Shown: in pieces, positions 17,055-26,117 of the stretch
How positions within the stretch are numbered: position 1 is the stretch's first letter
How the letters are laid out: each line of letters begins with the position of its first letter
Assembly (NCBI RefSeq): GCF_902459525.1
Contig: NZ_LR699166.1
Coordinates: forward strand, 2,988,501 to 3,052,500
Length of the DNA stretch: 64,000 nt
Direction of reading: 5' to 3'
Source: Sideroxydans sp. CL21
GTDB lineage: Bacteria; Pseudomonadota; Gammaproteobacteria; Burkholderiales; Gallionellaceae
Position numbers and translations under genes: made by a program
Notes under the pieces: generated by a model
The model's input: only the letters and a program-made list of their open reading frames with translations
Database searches by the model: none
Told to the model about the DNA's origin: nothing

Positions 17055-17654
17055 TCACTTGCGCATTGCCTTTTCGGCAGGCGTCATCGCCTCGATGTAG
17101 GCAGGGCGCGAGAACAAACGCTCTGCATATTTCATCAACTGCGCGGCTTCCTTGTCCAGTTGGATTCCGTAATGATCAAGACGCCAAAGCAAGGGAGCGA
17201 CCGCCACATCGAGCATGGAAAATTCATCGCCCAGCATGAACTTTTGCTTGGTGAACACGGGCGATATCTGGGTCAGGTTTTCGCGCACGGCAGCGCGCGC
17301 CTTTTCCGCAATCTTCGTATTGCTGCTTTCCAGACCCGGAATATGGCAGAACAACTCGTTCTCGAAGCGATGCAGAAACAGGCGCGCACGAGCACGCATC
17401 ACCGGATCCGGCGGCATCAATTGCGGATGCGGGAAACGTTCGTCGATGTATTCGTTGATGATGTTAGCCTCGTACAGGATCAGGTCACGCTCAACCAGAA
17501 CCGGCACGGTGTTATACGGGTTCATCACCGCCAGGTCTTCAGGCTTGTTAAAGACGTCCACATCAATGACCTGGAAATCCATGCCTTTTTCAAATAAAAC
17601 GAAGCGACAGCGGTGGCTATAGGGATCAGTTGTCCCCGAATACAATGTCATCAT
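17055..17654 (-). CDS. sspA: Stringent starvation protein A (GST fold, RNA polymerase-associated)
   Basis: 199 residues with an N-terminal thioredoxin-like domain (TLYSGTTDPYSHRCRFVLFEKGMDFQVIDVD) and a C-terminal GST-like helical domain. PHPQLMPPDPVMRARARL is characteristic of SspA. It follows actF by only 8 bp, in the place where petC usually precedes sspA in betaproteobacteria. Confidence 0.95.
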   Translation of the reverse strand: MMTLYSGTTDPYSHRCRFVLFEKGMDFQVIDVDVFNKPEDLAVMNPYNTVPVLVERDLILYEANIINEYIDERFPHPQLMPPDPVMRARARLFLHRFENELFCHIPGLESSNTKIAEKARAAVRENLTQISPVFTKQKFMLGDEFSMLDVAVAPLLWRLDHYGIQLDKEAAQLMKYAERLFSRPAYIEAMTPAEKAMRK

Positions 17655-17662
17655 GTAGCAAA

Positions 17663-18679
17663 TTATCCTTTTATCAATTGGTTACGCGCCATTGTGCTGC
17701 GCACCAGTTGATACCCTACCATGATGACACCTATGCTGACCAGCCCTCCCCACAGAACAGGGATCGTTCCGGTACCGTTTATGCCTGCAATCCAGATGAA
17801 ACGCTCGAACAATGTGCCGATGATCATGCCCACGGCAATCGTCACCGTCAGCTTCGGATTGTGCCGGGTTATCGGGAAGCAAAGCGAAATGAACGGGATC
17901 ACGAACTTCAACGCTATCATGGACCACCATATCGCGCTGAAATCACCATTCTGCATTGCGTCTATGCGGTCGCGCTCATCCCCGAGGTTGCCGTACCAGA
18001 TCGTCAGGTATTGCGCGAAGAAGGTGTACATCCACAGCAAGGTGAACGCCAGCATCATTTGCGCCAGGTAGTTGTAAATGAATTCGTCCACTCGTTTCAC
18101 CAGCGCGTCACGGGTGTTCAGCACATAAATCCAGATCAACAGGAAAGCCAGGAACATGCCGAAGTTGCTGACCAGGTTCTGCATCCCGTAGATCGCACTG
18201 TGCCAGGAAGGCTTCAGCGTCATCTCAAAGTCCCACGCAATCATGGTGGCATACAGCACGGTGAAGAACGGGATCCAGCAGGCCACATGATGGAACTTCA
18301 CACGGTCTTCCTCGCTACGCTCGGCGACTTCCTGGCGCTTGATGAAGGTACGCCACACGAACATGATCACCAGCATGCCGATCACTTCACGCGCAGCCAG
18401 CAGCGGCAGGGTGTACCAGCCAGGCATATGCACATCCTCGCCGTGCGAAACGTGGCCGATCCAGGGGAAAGTCTGATTGCCGCCGATCAGCAAAATCACC
18501 AACAACGCAAAAGCCAGTGGAAACAGTGCATACAAGGACACTGCCAGCGGGCGTACCTGAAAGCGCCACTTGGCACCAACCAGATAAAGCACCGAGCACA
18601 AGGCCACGCCGCTCAGCGCCAAGTAAGTCACCACCATGAAGCTGGCGGTAAGAACCGACCAATTACTGTAAGAAATCAT
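17663..18679 (-). CDS. actF: Alternative complex III membrane subunit ActF
   Basis: 338 residues with about ten hydrophobic segments. The arrangement matches ActF of the quinol:electron-acceptor alternative complex III: WFWIGHV-like (FPWIGHVSHGEDVHMPGWYT), MFVWRTFIKRQ, MIAWDFEMTLKPSWHSAIYGMQ, and a final NGTGTIPVLWGG helix. The subunit contributes to quinol binding or proton handling in the inner membrane. It is the last gene of the act operon. Confidence 0.92.
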   Translation of the reverse strand: MISYSNWSVLTASFMVVTYLALSGVALCSVLYLVGAKWRFQVRPLAVSLYALFPLAFALLVILLIGGNQTFPWIGHVSHGEDVHMPGWYTLPLLAAREVIGMLVIMFVWRTFIKRQEVAERSEEDRVKFHHVACWIPFFTVLYATMIAWDFEMTLKPSWHSAIYGMQNLVSNFGMFLAFLLIWIYVLNTRDALVKRVDEFIYNYLAQMMLAFTLLWMYTFFAQYLTIWYGNLGDERDRIDAMQNGDFSAIWWSMIALKFVIPFISLCFPITRHNPKLTVTIAVGMIIGTLFERFIWIAGINGTGTIPVLWGGLVSIGVIMVGYQLVRSTMARNQLIKG

Positions 18680-18694
18680 GCTTATCCCCTTTAA

Positions 18695-19231
18695 TTAGCG
18701 GCCGTTGACATTGGCGTGCACAGTTCCACCCTGTTGCAGCACCTTGCGCACGTAATTGACCACATTCCAGCGCTCGGTCGGCGACAGGTCGTTTGCATAG
18801 GACGGCATCACCGCCCCCCCGAATGTCATCATTCCCCAGATATAACCGTCGCTGACTTCCCTGGCATGGTCTGCGGTCAAATTGTAGGGTTGCAATACCA
18901 GCTTCTGCCCCACCAGCCCGTCACCCTTGCCTGCATAGCCGTGGCACGGAGTGCAGTAGATACCGAACAGCCTGCCCCCGAACTCGATCGATTTCTGATT
19001 GGCAACCACCGGGTTTTTCTGCTTGTCGGCGGCTTCCATATCCTTCACGAAACTGTTCGTGCCGGGAACCGGTACTGAACGCTCCGGATAGGTTGCCATG
19101 CCTGGATGAGCCGGATCGACGCTTTCCTGCGGCTTGATGCTGATCTGTTCCGACATATCCTTGGACCATGGCCATGCTTGCGCCACCGCAGGCGCAACGA
19201 GCAAAGCAATTGCTAAAGTTATTTTTTTCAT
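18695..19231 (-). CDS. actE: Alternative complex III monohaem cytochrome c subunit ActE
   Basis: 178 residues with a cleavable signal (MKKITLAIALLVAPAVAQA). It has one c-type haem site, CTPCH, at about residue 93, and a distal Met candidate in GGAVMPSYANDLS. It lacks the lipobox Cys seen in some ActE proteins. It passes electrons from the core to periplasmic acceptors. It overlaps the actD stop by 4 bp. Confidence 0.92.
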   Translation of the reverse strand: MKKITLAIALLVAPAVAQAWPWSKDMSEQISIKPQESVDPAHPGMATYPERSVPVPGTNSFVKDMEAADKQKNPVVANQKSIEFGGRLFGIYCTPCHGYAGKGDGLVGQKLVLQPYNLTADHAREVSDGYIWGMMTFGGAVMPSYANDLSPTERWNVVNYVRKVLQQGGTVHANVNGR

Positions 19232-19758
19232 CTGCCAGCCTCTTCCTGAATTTCCAATGCCTTGTGCCTGGTAAAAATCTCCCTGAGTTTTGCCAAAGAA
19301 CCATCGTCACCCTTCACCAGGATACCGATCTGGTCTTCCGACACCTTGGCGCTGTAAAGCGGCGAACGCCTGGCCGGCAAACCGGCGCAAATCAGGAAAC
19401 CCAGCACGGTGATGTACACCCCTCCCAGAATGAACATTTCATAGGTCAATACCAGGTCGGGGGGAATCGGCACGATCGGTTTGCCGCCCTTCATCTGGGA
19501 GAAAAAGCTGGCCTGCGATCCGGAAATCAGCGAGAAAGCCAGCAATCCGCCCGTAAGAGCCCCTCCCAAAGTAAACCATTGCACCTTCACCGACTTTTCG
19601 CCGAGAAACTCCTCGACTTCCGGGTGTTCGATGGGCGATTTGACCACCAGGTCGTCAGCCGCATTGAAACCCTTGATTTCGGAGTTGCGCAGCTCGCGGA
19701 CGACTGCTTCGGCTTCGTCGAAATTGTTGTACAGGGCCAGCAAGTAACGTTTGCTCAT
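19228..19758 (-). CDS. actD: Alternative complex III subunit ActD (DUF3341)
   Basis: 176 residues. A soluble N-terminal part opens LLALYNNFDEAEAVVRELRN and is followed by two transmembrane helices (VQWFTLGGALTGGLLAFSL; FILGGVYITVLGFLICAGL). This is the DUF3341 plan of ActD. Its start directly abuts the actC stop. Confidence 0.92.
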   Translation of the reverse strand: MSKRYLLALYNNFDEAEAVVRELRNSEIKGFNAADDLVVKSPIEHPEVEEFLGEKSVKVQWFTLGGALTGGLLAFSLISGSQASFFSQMKGGKPIVPIPPDLVLTYEMFILGGVYITVLGFLICAGLPARRSPLYSAKVSEDQIGILVKGDDGSLAKLREIFTRHKALEIQEEAGR

Positions 19759-21144
19759 TTAGTGGGCTCCCTTCACAGCGAGTTCATCCTGCACAGCCAG
19801 CTCTTCCTTCTTTCGCGCCAGGCTGCGGTGATAGACCATCTCCTTCACTTCATACATCGAGACGGACGGCACGATCTTGCAGAACACCATGAACAGCAGG
19901 GTGAACCAGCCAAAGCTGCCGAACACGATGCCCCACTGGATCAGGCTCGGCCACTGGTCGTGGTCCCATGTCCACGGGTAGTAGCCGTGCGAGAAAGTCG
20001 GCGCCACAATCATCCAGCGCTCCAGCCACATGCCGAGATTCAGCAGCAACGACACCGCAAACATCACCGGGATGTTGGTCTGCCACTTCTTGACCATCAT
20101 CGCGAACGGCACTACTGAACCACAGAAGATCATCGCCCACCAGAACGGTGCATAGGTTCCGGTCGCCTTCTGGATCAGCACGTCCTTGGCTACCTGGTCA
20201 TGGCTGTACCACACCGAAGCGAACTCGATGCAGTTCAGGTAAGTCCATACCATGGCAATCGCGAAGGTCAGGCGCACCGTCTTTTTCAGGATCGGCAGCG
20301 TCATGTATTCCTCGAACCTGAACACGTAGCGCAGGATGATGAACAGCGTGATGATCGCCGCACAGCCGGAGTACAACGCACCTGCCACGAAGTACGGCGG
20401 GAACGATGTCACGTGCCAGCCGGGCTGCTGCGACATGGCAAAGTCTGATGCCACGATGGAGTGCACCGACACCGCCAGCGGGATCAGGAAGCATGCGATG
20501 GTCAGATAGGTGATGCGGAAATTGCGCCACTGACGGTCGGTACCTTCCCATCCCAGTGCGAGCAGGGTGTACAGCTTCTTGCGCCAGCCCTGATGGATGT
20601 TGTCGCGGCAGATCGCAAGGTCAGGAATCGAGCCGATATACAGGAACAGGACGGACGAGCTCAGGTAAGTGAAGATCGCCATCGCATCCCATAGCAGCGG
20701 CGACTGGAAGTTGGGCCATATCCAACGTTCGCTCGGATAGGGCAGCGCGTAGTAAACCTGCCACAAACGGCCCAAGTGCACGGCCACGAACAAACCAGCC
20801 GTCATCAGCGAGAACGTGGTCATCGCCTCGGCAAAACGGTAGATCGGTTTGCGCCAGTCCGCATGCATCAAATGCAGAATCGCAGACAACAAAGTGCCGG
20901 AGTGGCTCATGCCGATCCAGAAAATGAACGAGGCAATGTACAAACCCCACACATGCGGATTGTCCATGTTGGCCACGCCCATGCCGGTGTTGTACTGGTA
21001 AATCTCACAGCCGACGCCCACACTGAAAACCAGCAGTGCCACGAAGATGATGACCCAGTACAGTTTGCGAGGCGACTCCAGGCTCTTGAGCACATCAGTG
21101 TTGATCTGTGCCCAAGCGATGTCTTCGCGGATATCTTTTCCCAT
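19759..21144 (-). CDS. actC: Alternative complex III quinol-binding NrfD-like subunit ActC
   Basis: 461 residues with about ten transmembrane helices of the NrfD/PsrC family. Conserved segments include GMSHSGTLLSAILHLMHADWRKP, HLGRLWQVYYALPYPSERWIWPNFQSPLLWD and SQQPGWHVTSFPPYFVAGALYSG. It is the principal quinol-oxidising membrane subunit in this complex. It is paralogous to ActF. Confidence 0.94.
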   Translation of the reverse strand: MGKDIREDIAWAQINTDVLKSLESPRKLYWVIIFVALLVFSVGVGCEIYQYNTGMGVANMDNPHVWGLYIASFIFWIGMSHSGTLLSAILHLMHADWRKPIYRFAEAMTTFSLMTAGLFVAVHLGRLWQVYYALPYPSERWIWPNFQSPLLWDAMAIFTYLSSSVLFLYIGSIPDLAICRDNIHQGWRKKLYTLLALGWEGTDRQWRNFRITYLTIACFLIPLAVSVHSIVASDFAMSQQPGWHVTSFPPYFVAGALYSGCAAIITLFIILRYVFRFEEYMTLPILKKTVRLTFAIAMVWTYLNCIEFASVWYSHDQVAKDVLIQKATGTYAPFWWAMIFCGSVVPFAMMVKKWQTNIPVMFAVSLLLNLGMWLERWMIVAPTFSHGYYPWTWDHDQWPSLIQWGIVFGSFGWFTLLFMVFCKIVPSVSMYEVKEMVYHRSLARKKEELAVQDELAVKGAH

Positions 21145-21167
21145 TTTTCTTTTCCTTCCCTTTTGCC

Positions 21168-22043
21168 TTATACGGCGCTTTCGCGCACCCGCTCCAGATA
21201 CATCACCGAAGGATAGGGACGCAGTTCTTCCAGAATGCGGTAGCCGCGCAAACGGTTGCCTTCCTTCTCGTCCTTTTCCTGAATGTCCTTAATCAAGTCG
21301 ACCTGCTGGCTCTGCCACTGTTTGGCGACCTGCGATTCCGGATTGTGCAGATTGCCGAACGTGATCGCACCGGCCGGGCACGCTTCCTGGCATGCGGTCT
21401 GCACGTCACTGTCCTGCACCGGACGGCCCTCAGTCTTCGCGTTGTTGCGGGCGGTGTAAGTGCGCTGTTTGCAGAATGTGCATTTTTCCATCACACCCTT
21501 GGTACGCACGGTCAGATCCGGATTGAGCTGCTGGTTCAACGGCTCAGGCCAGGCGTTCTCCTGTTCCGGATAGTTGTACCAGTTGAAGTAACGCACCTTG
21601 TACGGACAGTTCGCCGAACAGTAGCGAGAACCGATGCAGCGGTTGTAGATCTGCGAATTGAGGCCGTCCTCAGTGTGGTTGGTGGCGCCGACCGGGCACA
21701 CCGTTTCGCACGGTGCTGCCTCGCATTGCTGGCACATCATCGGCAGGAAACGCGCACCCTGTTCGGCCTCGAAGCCGTTGTCGGTCTCGTCCCAATAGCG
21801 CTCGACACGCATCCAGTGCATGGCCTGACCGTGTGAATATTTCTCCTTGCCCACGACCGGCAGGTTGTTCTCGGCGTAGCAAGCCACGCTGCAGGCATTG
21901 CAACCGGTACAGGCATCGAGGTCTATGCTCATTGCCCATTTGATGTCGGATGGATAAGCCTCCCAGTCGGGGTACCCTTTGTCTTCGACCGGGTGGGTAT
22001 GGCGAAATTTCGACCAGTTTTCTAACAGATTGGAAACTGACAT
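21168..22043 (-). CDS. actB2: Alternative complex III iron-sulfur subunit ActB2
   Basis: 291 residues. Four Cys clusters are visible: [35 protein letters not shown] and CTFCK...CQEAC. In the third, Ser replaces the second Cys (CIGSRYC rather than CIGCRYC), consistent with a [3Fe-4S] cluster beside three [4Fe-4S] clusters, as known for this complex. In several phyla this part is fused to the B1 domain; here it is a separate gene 3 bp after actB1. Confidence 0.93.
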   Translation of the reverse strand: MSVSNLLENWSKFRHTHPVEDKGYPDWEAYPSDIKWAMSIDLDACTGCNACSVACYAENNLPVVGKEKYSHGQAMHWMRVERYWDETDNGFEAEQGARFLPMMCQQCEAAPCETVCPVGATNHTEDGLNSQIYNRCIGSRYCSANCPYKVRYFNWYNYPEQENAWPEPLNQQLNPDLTVRTKGVMEKCTFCKQRTYTARNNAKTEGRPVQDSDVQTACQEACPAGAITFGNLHNPESQVAKQWQSQQVDLIKDIQEKDEKEGNRLRGYRILEELRPYPSVMYLERVRESAV

Positions 22044-22046
22044 GCT

Positions 22047-24290
22047 TTAGACCTCCTTCGAAAGATCGACTTTGTCTGCCGATACTTGGACCGCAATCTT
22101 CTGTTTGCCCGCCTGGCTACCGCCTGCAGGGCCCTCTTCCTTGACAATGATGACGCGTTGGCCGGTCTTGCTGATCTTCACGTTGGTTTCGTTAAGGGCC
22201 AGTTCACCGGTCTCCTTGTCGAATACCGAATCCAGTATGCCGAACACGTTGGCGCCAACACCCCTGGCGTACCGTCCCATCGCTTCGTGGCCGTAACCGA
22301 CCGGCACGGAAACCGCATCGGGGTGAATGCCCGGGAACAGGTAAGCCTGCGTCTTGATGGAGCCGCTCTTGGAAGCGATTTCGACGATGTCACCTTCAAC
22401 GATGCCGAGTTTGGCTGCCGTCTTGGGATTGATCTCGACCCAGGAATCCCACACGATGGTGGTCAAGGGATCTGGCGATTCCTGCAACCACGGCTCGTTG
22501 GCATTGCGCCCGTCGCGCATGCTGGCCGACACTGCCGGAATCAGGCGCAGCGGATAGGACGGATCGGCATCGGCAGACGCCGGCAATTTCAAACCCGCCG
22601 CAGATGCCTTGGCCGACACCGGGCTGGAGATGCCTTTCAACGGCACAATGCCCTTGCTCAGTGTTTCGTTCCAGAACAATTCGTCGTCATCACCGGCCTT
22701 GCCGCCGAGCGCAACCTTGTTCTTCAGCACAGCGCTGCGCAAGTAGGAATAGAAGTCGTCGAATTCCTTGTATTTGTCGGCCTTGCGCTGCTTGAGCAGG
22801 GCCAGCAGGATGTCGCCAACACCGCGGGTATCCGGAAACACTTTCTCCATCATGGGCTGGCGGAAACTCATCTGCGTATAAGTACTTGAGTATTCCCCTT
22901 CCGGCGCTGCCATGTACTCGGGCACCACGGTGGCCCAGTCTTCCATTGCCGAGTCCAGCGGCAAAATCAAGTCGGCCGCCAGCGCGGTTTCGTCCATGTA
23001 TTGCGCGAACACCACTTTGAAGTCGGCCTTGGCGAAATTTTCCTTGAACTTCATCGAAGCCGGGGCACTGAACACCGGATTGACACCGTAGCTGAACACC
23101 ACCTTGTATTTGCCCGCAGCCAGGCCGTCGTTGAGGCCGATCAGCGAGGAACGGTTGCCTACGGTCGGCGCGATTTGCGGGAACGGCACGCTGGCGGATG
23201 CTTCAACAGTCTTGCCTATGTTGCCCAGTACCCGATTGAGCAAGGCGATGGCTGCCGCATTCTGCGAACCGTGCGCATAACCCTCTGCCGCGCCACCCGC
23301 CAACACCAGGCTCGGTGTTCGGTCCTTCAACAGGGCCGCCAGTTTTTCGATCTGTTCGGCAGAAACATCGGTCTCTTTGCTCGTGCGCTCTGTCGTATAT
23401 TCATTGCTTACCGCGGCAATATCTGCAGGAATGGACAGACCGGCTTTACCAAGCGCATTGATGATACCCAGCGCCAGCACACCTTCAGTACCCGGCCGAA
23501 CCGCAATCCAGCGATCCGCATTCGCACCCGTCAGCGTCATTTTCGGTTCGATCTGCACCAGCACGCCGCGGCCTTCCGGACGGTTACCCTTGCGGAACTG
23601 CGAATACAGTTGCGAAAAATACACCGGAGAAATCCATGCGCCGAGGAAGTCGGCACCGAACGACACCACCACCTTGGCCTTGTCGATGCGATAGCGCGGC
23701 ATCGACACGCCATAGGCTTTCTTGTTGGCGGCGCGCAGTACGGCAGGAGAGATCGCTTCATAGGAGAAATGGTTCTTGCTGTCCAGTTCGTCCATGTAAT
23801 TGCCCAGCAACGCCTGCACATGACCGCTCATGCCGCCGGTGACGAAAGCGATTTCCGCTCCCTTGGCGCCGTTCAATTTCTCGTTGATCAGTCCGAGCGC
23901 CTTGTCCCAGGTGATGGTTTCACCCTTGTCGCCGGTACGCAGCAGTGGCTCGCGCACGCGATCCGGGTTGTAGTGCGCTTGCACGCCCGACAGCCCGAGA
24001 CCGCACATCCTGCCGCGGTTGATCGGCGAATTCGGATTGCCTTCCGCCTTGAGCACGCGGCCTTCGCGCACGCGCCCCATGATGTTGCACCCGGCATCGC
24101 ATTGCGCACAGGTCGAATTGAAATAGTTTGAAATGCTGGGAGTGACGTAGGAAGGCAGGGTCACATAGGAAGTGACCGTTTCCTTGCCATCCTGAATCGA
24201 GGTATTGCCGCAACCGCTCAAGGCGACGGCTGTTCCGCCCCACCCCAGCACCTTCAAAAAATCACGCCGATTAAAATCGTTTTCTGTCAT
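22047..24290 (-). CDS. actB1: Alternative complex III molybdopterin-oxidoreductase-like subunit ActB1
   Basis: 747 residues from ATG 24290. The N-terminus has a twin-arginine motif (RRDFLKVLGW) and a lipobox-like SGC. It belongs to the DMSO-reductase superfamily by fold. A CxxCxxxC-x27-C motif (CAQCDAGC ... MC) in the first 90 residues could bind a [4Fe-4S] cluster. The C-terminal domain resembles the molydopterin dinucleotide-binding region (SWVEINPKTAAKLGIVEGD), but the subunit is not expected to bind molybdenum in this complex. The longer upstream open frame runs into actA and was discarded. Confidence 0.92.
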   Translation of the reverse strand: MTENDFNRRDFLKVLGWGGTAVALSGCGNTSIQDGKETVTSYVTLPSYVTPSISNYFNSTCAQCDAGCNIMGRVREGRVLKAEGNPNSPINRGRMCGLGLSGVQAHYNPDRVREPLLRTGDKGETITWDKALGLINEKLNGAKGAEIAFVTGGMSGHVQALLGNYMDELDSKNHFSYEAISPAVLRAANKKAYGVSMPRYRIDKAKVVVSFGADFLGAWISPVYFSQLYSQFRKGNRPEGRGVLVQIEPKMTLTGANADRWIAVRPGTEGVLALGIINALGKAGLSIPADIAAVSNEYTTERTSKETDVSAEQIEKLAALLKDRTPSLVLAGGAAEGYAHGSQNAAAIALLNRVLGNIGKTVEASASVPFPQIAPTVGNRSSLIGLNDGLAAGKYKVVFSYGVNPVFSAPASMKFKENFAKADFKVVFAQYMDETALAADLILPLDSAMEDWATVVPEYMAAPEGEYSSTYTQMSFRQPMMEKVFPDTRGVGDILLALLKQRKADKYKEFDDFYSYLRSAVLKNKVALGGKAGDDDELFWNETLSKGIVPLKGISSPVSAKASAAGLKLPASADADPSYPLRLIPAVSASMRDGRNANEPWLQESPDPLTTIVWDSWVEINPKTAAKLGIVEGDIVEIASKSGSIKTQAYLFPGIHPDAVSVPVGYGHEAMGRYARGVGANVFGILDSVFDKETGELALNETNVKISKTGQRVIIVKEEGPAGGSQAGKQKIAVQVSADKVDLSKEV

Positions 24291-24334
24291 CGCTAAATCC
24301 CCTGAAATCTTGCTCGTAGTAAACGTCACGCCGC

Positions 24335-24940
24335 TTACTTGTGGCATGTGAAGCAATCGTTGGGACCATGTCCCGTCACGCTTGAATTGGCGCTGACCAG
24401 GTGATCCTTCTGATGGCAACTGACACACCAACCCATGGTGAGAGGTTTCTGGCGCTGCGCTACCGTCATGGCCTTCACATTGCCGTGGCAGTAACCACAC
24501 ACCTCCTGATAGGGGCGGTCCTGCTGAAAATAGAAACGCTGGATATGGCGCTCGTGATTGAACCGCACGAAATCGGGAAGATCGTGCACCTTTTTCCAGG
24601 GAATCGGTTTCTTGGCGTCCCAGTATTCGAACAGCTTCTGGATGCGCGGTTTGTCCCGCACCGATTCGATACTCTGGTGACATCCGATACATTTCTGTAT
24701 CGGCGGAATGCCGGCCACCATGCTGCGGCGAGCGTAGGTGTGGCAATACATGCAGTTGATCTGCATGCCGCCGTCCTTGGCATCGCCTGCATGGCGAAAA
24801 TGCGGAAACTCGATAGGCTGTTCGACTGCCGGACCTACGTCGTCAGGTGTCGTGAGAGTCGGAAGCGCATCGGCTGCATGACTGCTCGCATAAAAAAACA
24901 GGCCAACGAGCAGCGTAAGTGAACGTAAAAAACACTTCAT
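24335..24940 (-). CDS. actA: Alternative complex III pentahaem cytochrome c subunit ActA
   Basis: 201 residues from ATG 24940, preceded by GGGGGAG at good spacing, with a signal peptide (MKCFLRSLTLLVGLFFYAS). Five CxxCH sites are present: CMYCH, CIGCH, CGYCH, CVSCH and CFTCH. It is a periplasmic electron-transfer subunit, first gene of actA-B1-B2-C-D-E-F. An in-frame ATG seven codons upstream is less likely because the Shine-Dalgarno sequence would then lie inside the gene. Confidence 0.93.
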   Translation of the reverse strand: MKCFLRSLTLLVGLFFYASSHAADALPTLTTPDDVGPAVEQPIEFPHFRHAGDAKDGGMQINCMYCHTYARRSMVAGIPPIQKCIGCHQSIESVRDKPRIQKLFEYWDAKKPIPWKKVHDLPDFVRFNHERHIQRFYFQQDRPYQEVCGYCHGNVKAMTVAQRQKPLTMGWCVSCHQKDHLVSANSSVTGHGPNDCFTCHK

Positions 24941-25373
24941 CGTATGTAGCTCCCCCAACAAAACAATATTCAGACGCCGGCAATATTTCGGCCGGAAAAA
25001 TTACGGAAAAACGGATTTATCCAAAACGCATGCGGTCGCTGTTCTTGTGATTTAGATGTGATTTCATCAGCCTCCATTGCCAGCTGTTGCGACTACACGC
25101 GATGAATAATGTCGATGTTAAAAAATAATGTCAACCATCCTGCTCAACATTTCTGCACCACCTATTCCCCAAGCTAGAGCAGACAAGGTATTGAAGTATT
25201 TGCTTATATTCGCGCGGCAAATTTTATAAAGTTAAGGACGCGTTAAGATGCGGCCTTCAAGGTCAAGGACACGTCAAGACGGGATTTGAAGGAGAAAAAA
25301 TTTCTTCCATCCGAGTCCCGATTTTTGGCTGTAAACTCCGGTCGCAAATTTTAATTTTTCGAAGCTTTCAAAA
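24941..25373. other. AT-rich divergent region between actA and an unknown gene
   Basis: About 433 bp without a gene, noticeably richer in A and T than its flanks. It must hold the act operon promoter (minus) and the promoter of the 25374 gene (plus). A set of direct GTTAAG/GTCAAG repeats lies at 25231-25292 and is listed separately. No FNR-type site was found here. Confidence 0.6.
25231..25292 (+). repeat. Tandem 31-bp repeat with four GTYAAG half-sites
   Basis: Two adjacent 31-bp units (25231-25261 and 25262-25292) share GTYAAGGACRCGTYAAGAYG. GTTAAG occurs at 25231 and 25242, and GTCAAG at 25262 and 25273, so each unit holds two half-sites exactly 11 bp apart. Such helical-turn spacing is typical of direct-repeat operators for OmpR-type regulators. 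The regulator is unknown. Confidence 0.55.
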
Positions 25374-26009
25374 ATGAACGAAGAACATTCCGTACTCAAT
25401 TTTTTTTCACAGGAAGAAAATTTTTCGCTCGCGTTAATCACCGCCGAACATCTGGATGAAATCCGGTTGCAGTACAACAATCGATTCTGGAAAGCGCTGA
25501 GCGCACAACTCGATGCTTTGCTCGTGAAAAATGCCCTGCCGTGGCAGAGCGAACTCACTGAAGATCGCAATACCGAAGACTGCCTCGTCGGTTTGCGGCT
25601 TGAACCGCTCTTCAGTCAGCGCACTTTCCTGCGCCCGTTCATGGAACAGCAACTGCTGGGCGAGAACTATCGCATCTATTACGGACTGATGTGGAACGCA
25701 GCACCCGAACCTGTCCAGAAAAACTTGCCTGCCGTGGACACACTGCGCGCACTTTTGGGCGCGACCGGATTCAAGCACAGCGACAGCTTCCTTGGGTGGC
25801 AATGGTCTTCCTGGTATCCGCGCCGCAAAGATTTCCTGCTGCGATTCTCGGTACAGCCAGATGAATTGCTGAAAGATGCGATGCGGCCATGGCACGCGTT
25901 GCTGGATGAAATTGGTGAGCCATTGCGCCTTGCCAACCTTGCCCTGAATGAAGTGCCGCGCAGCGCAACGATCTCGCTGGACCAGTTGCGCGGCAAATCT
26001 GCCGGCTAG
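25374..26009 (+). CDS. Conserved-looking hypothetical protein
   Basis: 211 residues, soluble, no signal peptide or membrane segment, rich in Leu, Glu and aromatic residues (GWQWSSWYPRRKDFLLRFS). No family was recognised. The frame shows normal codon use for the window and ATG 25374 is the first start in it. It stands alone between the act operon and mgtC, downstream of the GTYAAG repeats. Confidence 0.65.
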   Translation: MNEEHSVLNFFSQEENFSLALITAEHLDEIRLQYNNRFWKALSAQLDALLVKNALPWQSELTEDRNTEDCLVGLRLEPLFSQRTFLRPFMEQQLLGENYRIYYGLMWNAAPEPVQKNLPAVDTLRALLGATGFKHSDSFLGWQWSSWYPRRKDFLLRFSVQPDELLKDAMRPWHALLDEIGEPLRLANLALNEVPRSATISLDQLRGKSAG

Positions 26010-26117
26010 CAAAGCCATCTCCGGATGCGTTGGCCGTCATGGAAGGCGCATAACAACGCGGCAGTAATCCGGCGCCGATTCTTGTACACTCCCTACAAAT
26101 AAAAATGGAGAACGGAC

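Noticed and set aside
19168-20118. 316-codon plus-strand open frame across actE-actD-actC
   Set aside because: It crosses three genes of the act operon in antisense; no start signal or domain.
22047-24746. 899-codon start for ActB1
   Set aside because: The first 152 codons overlap actA in another frame; the twin-arginine signal begins at ATG 24290, which fits the family.
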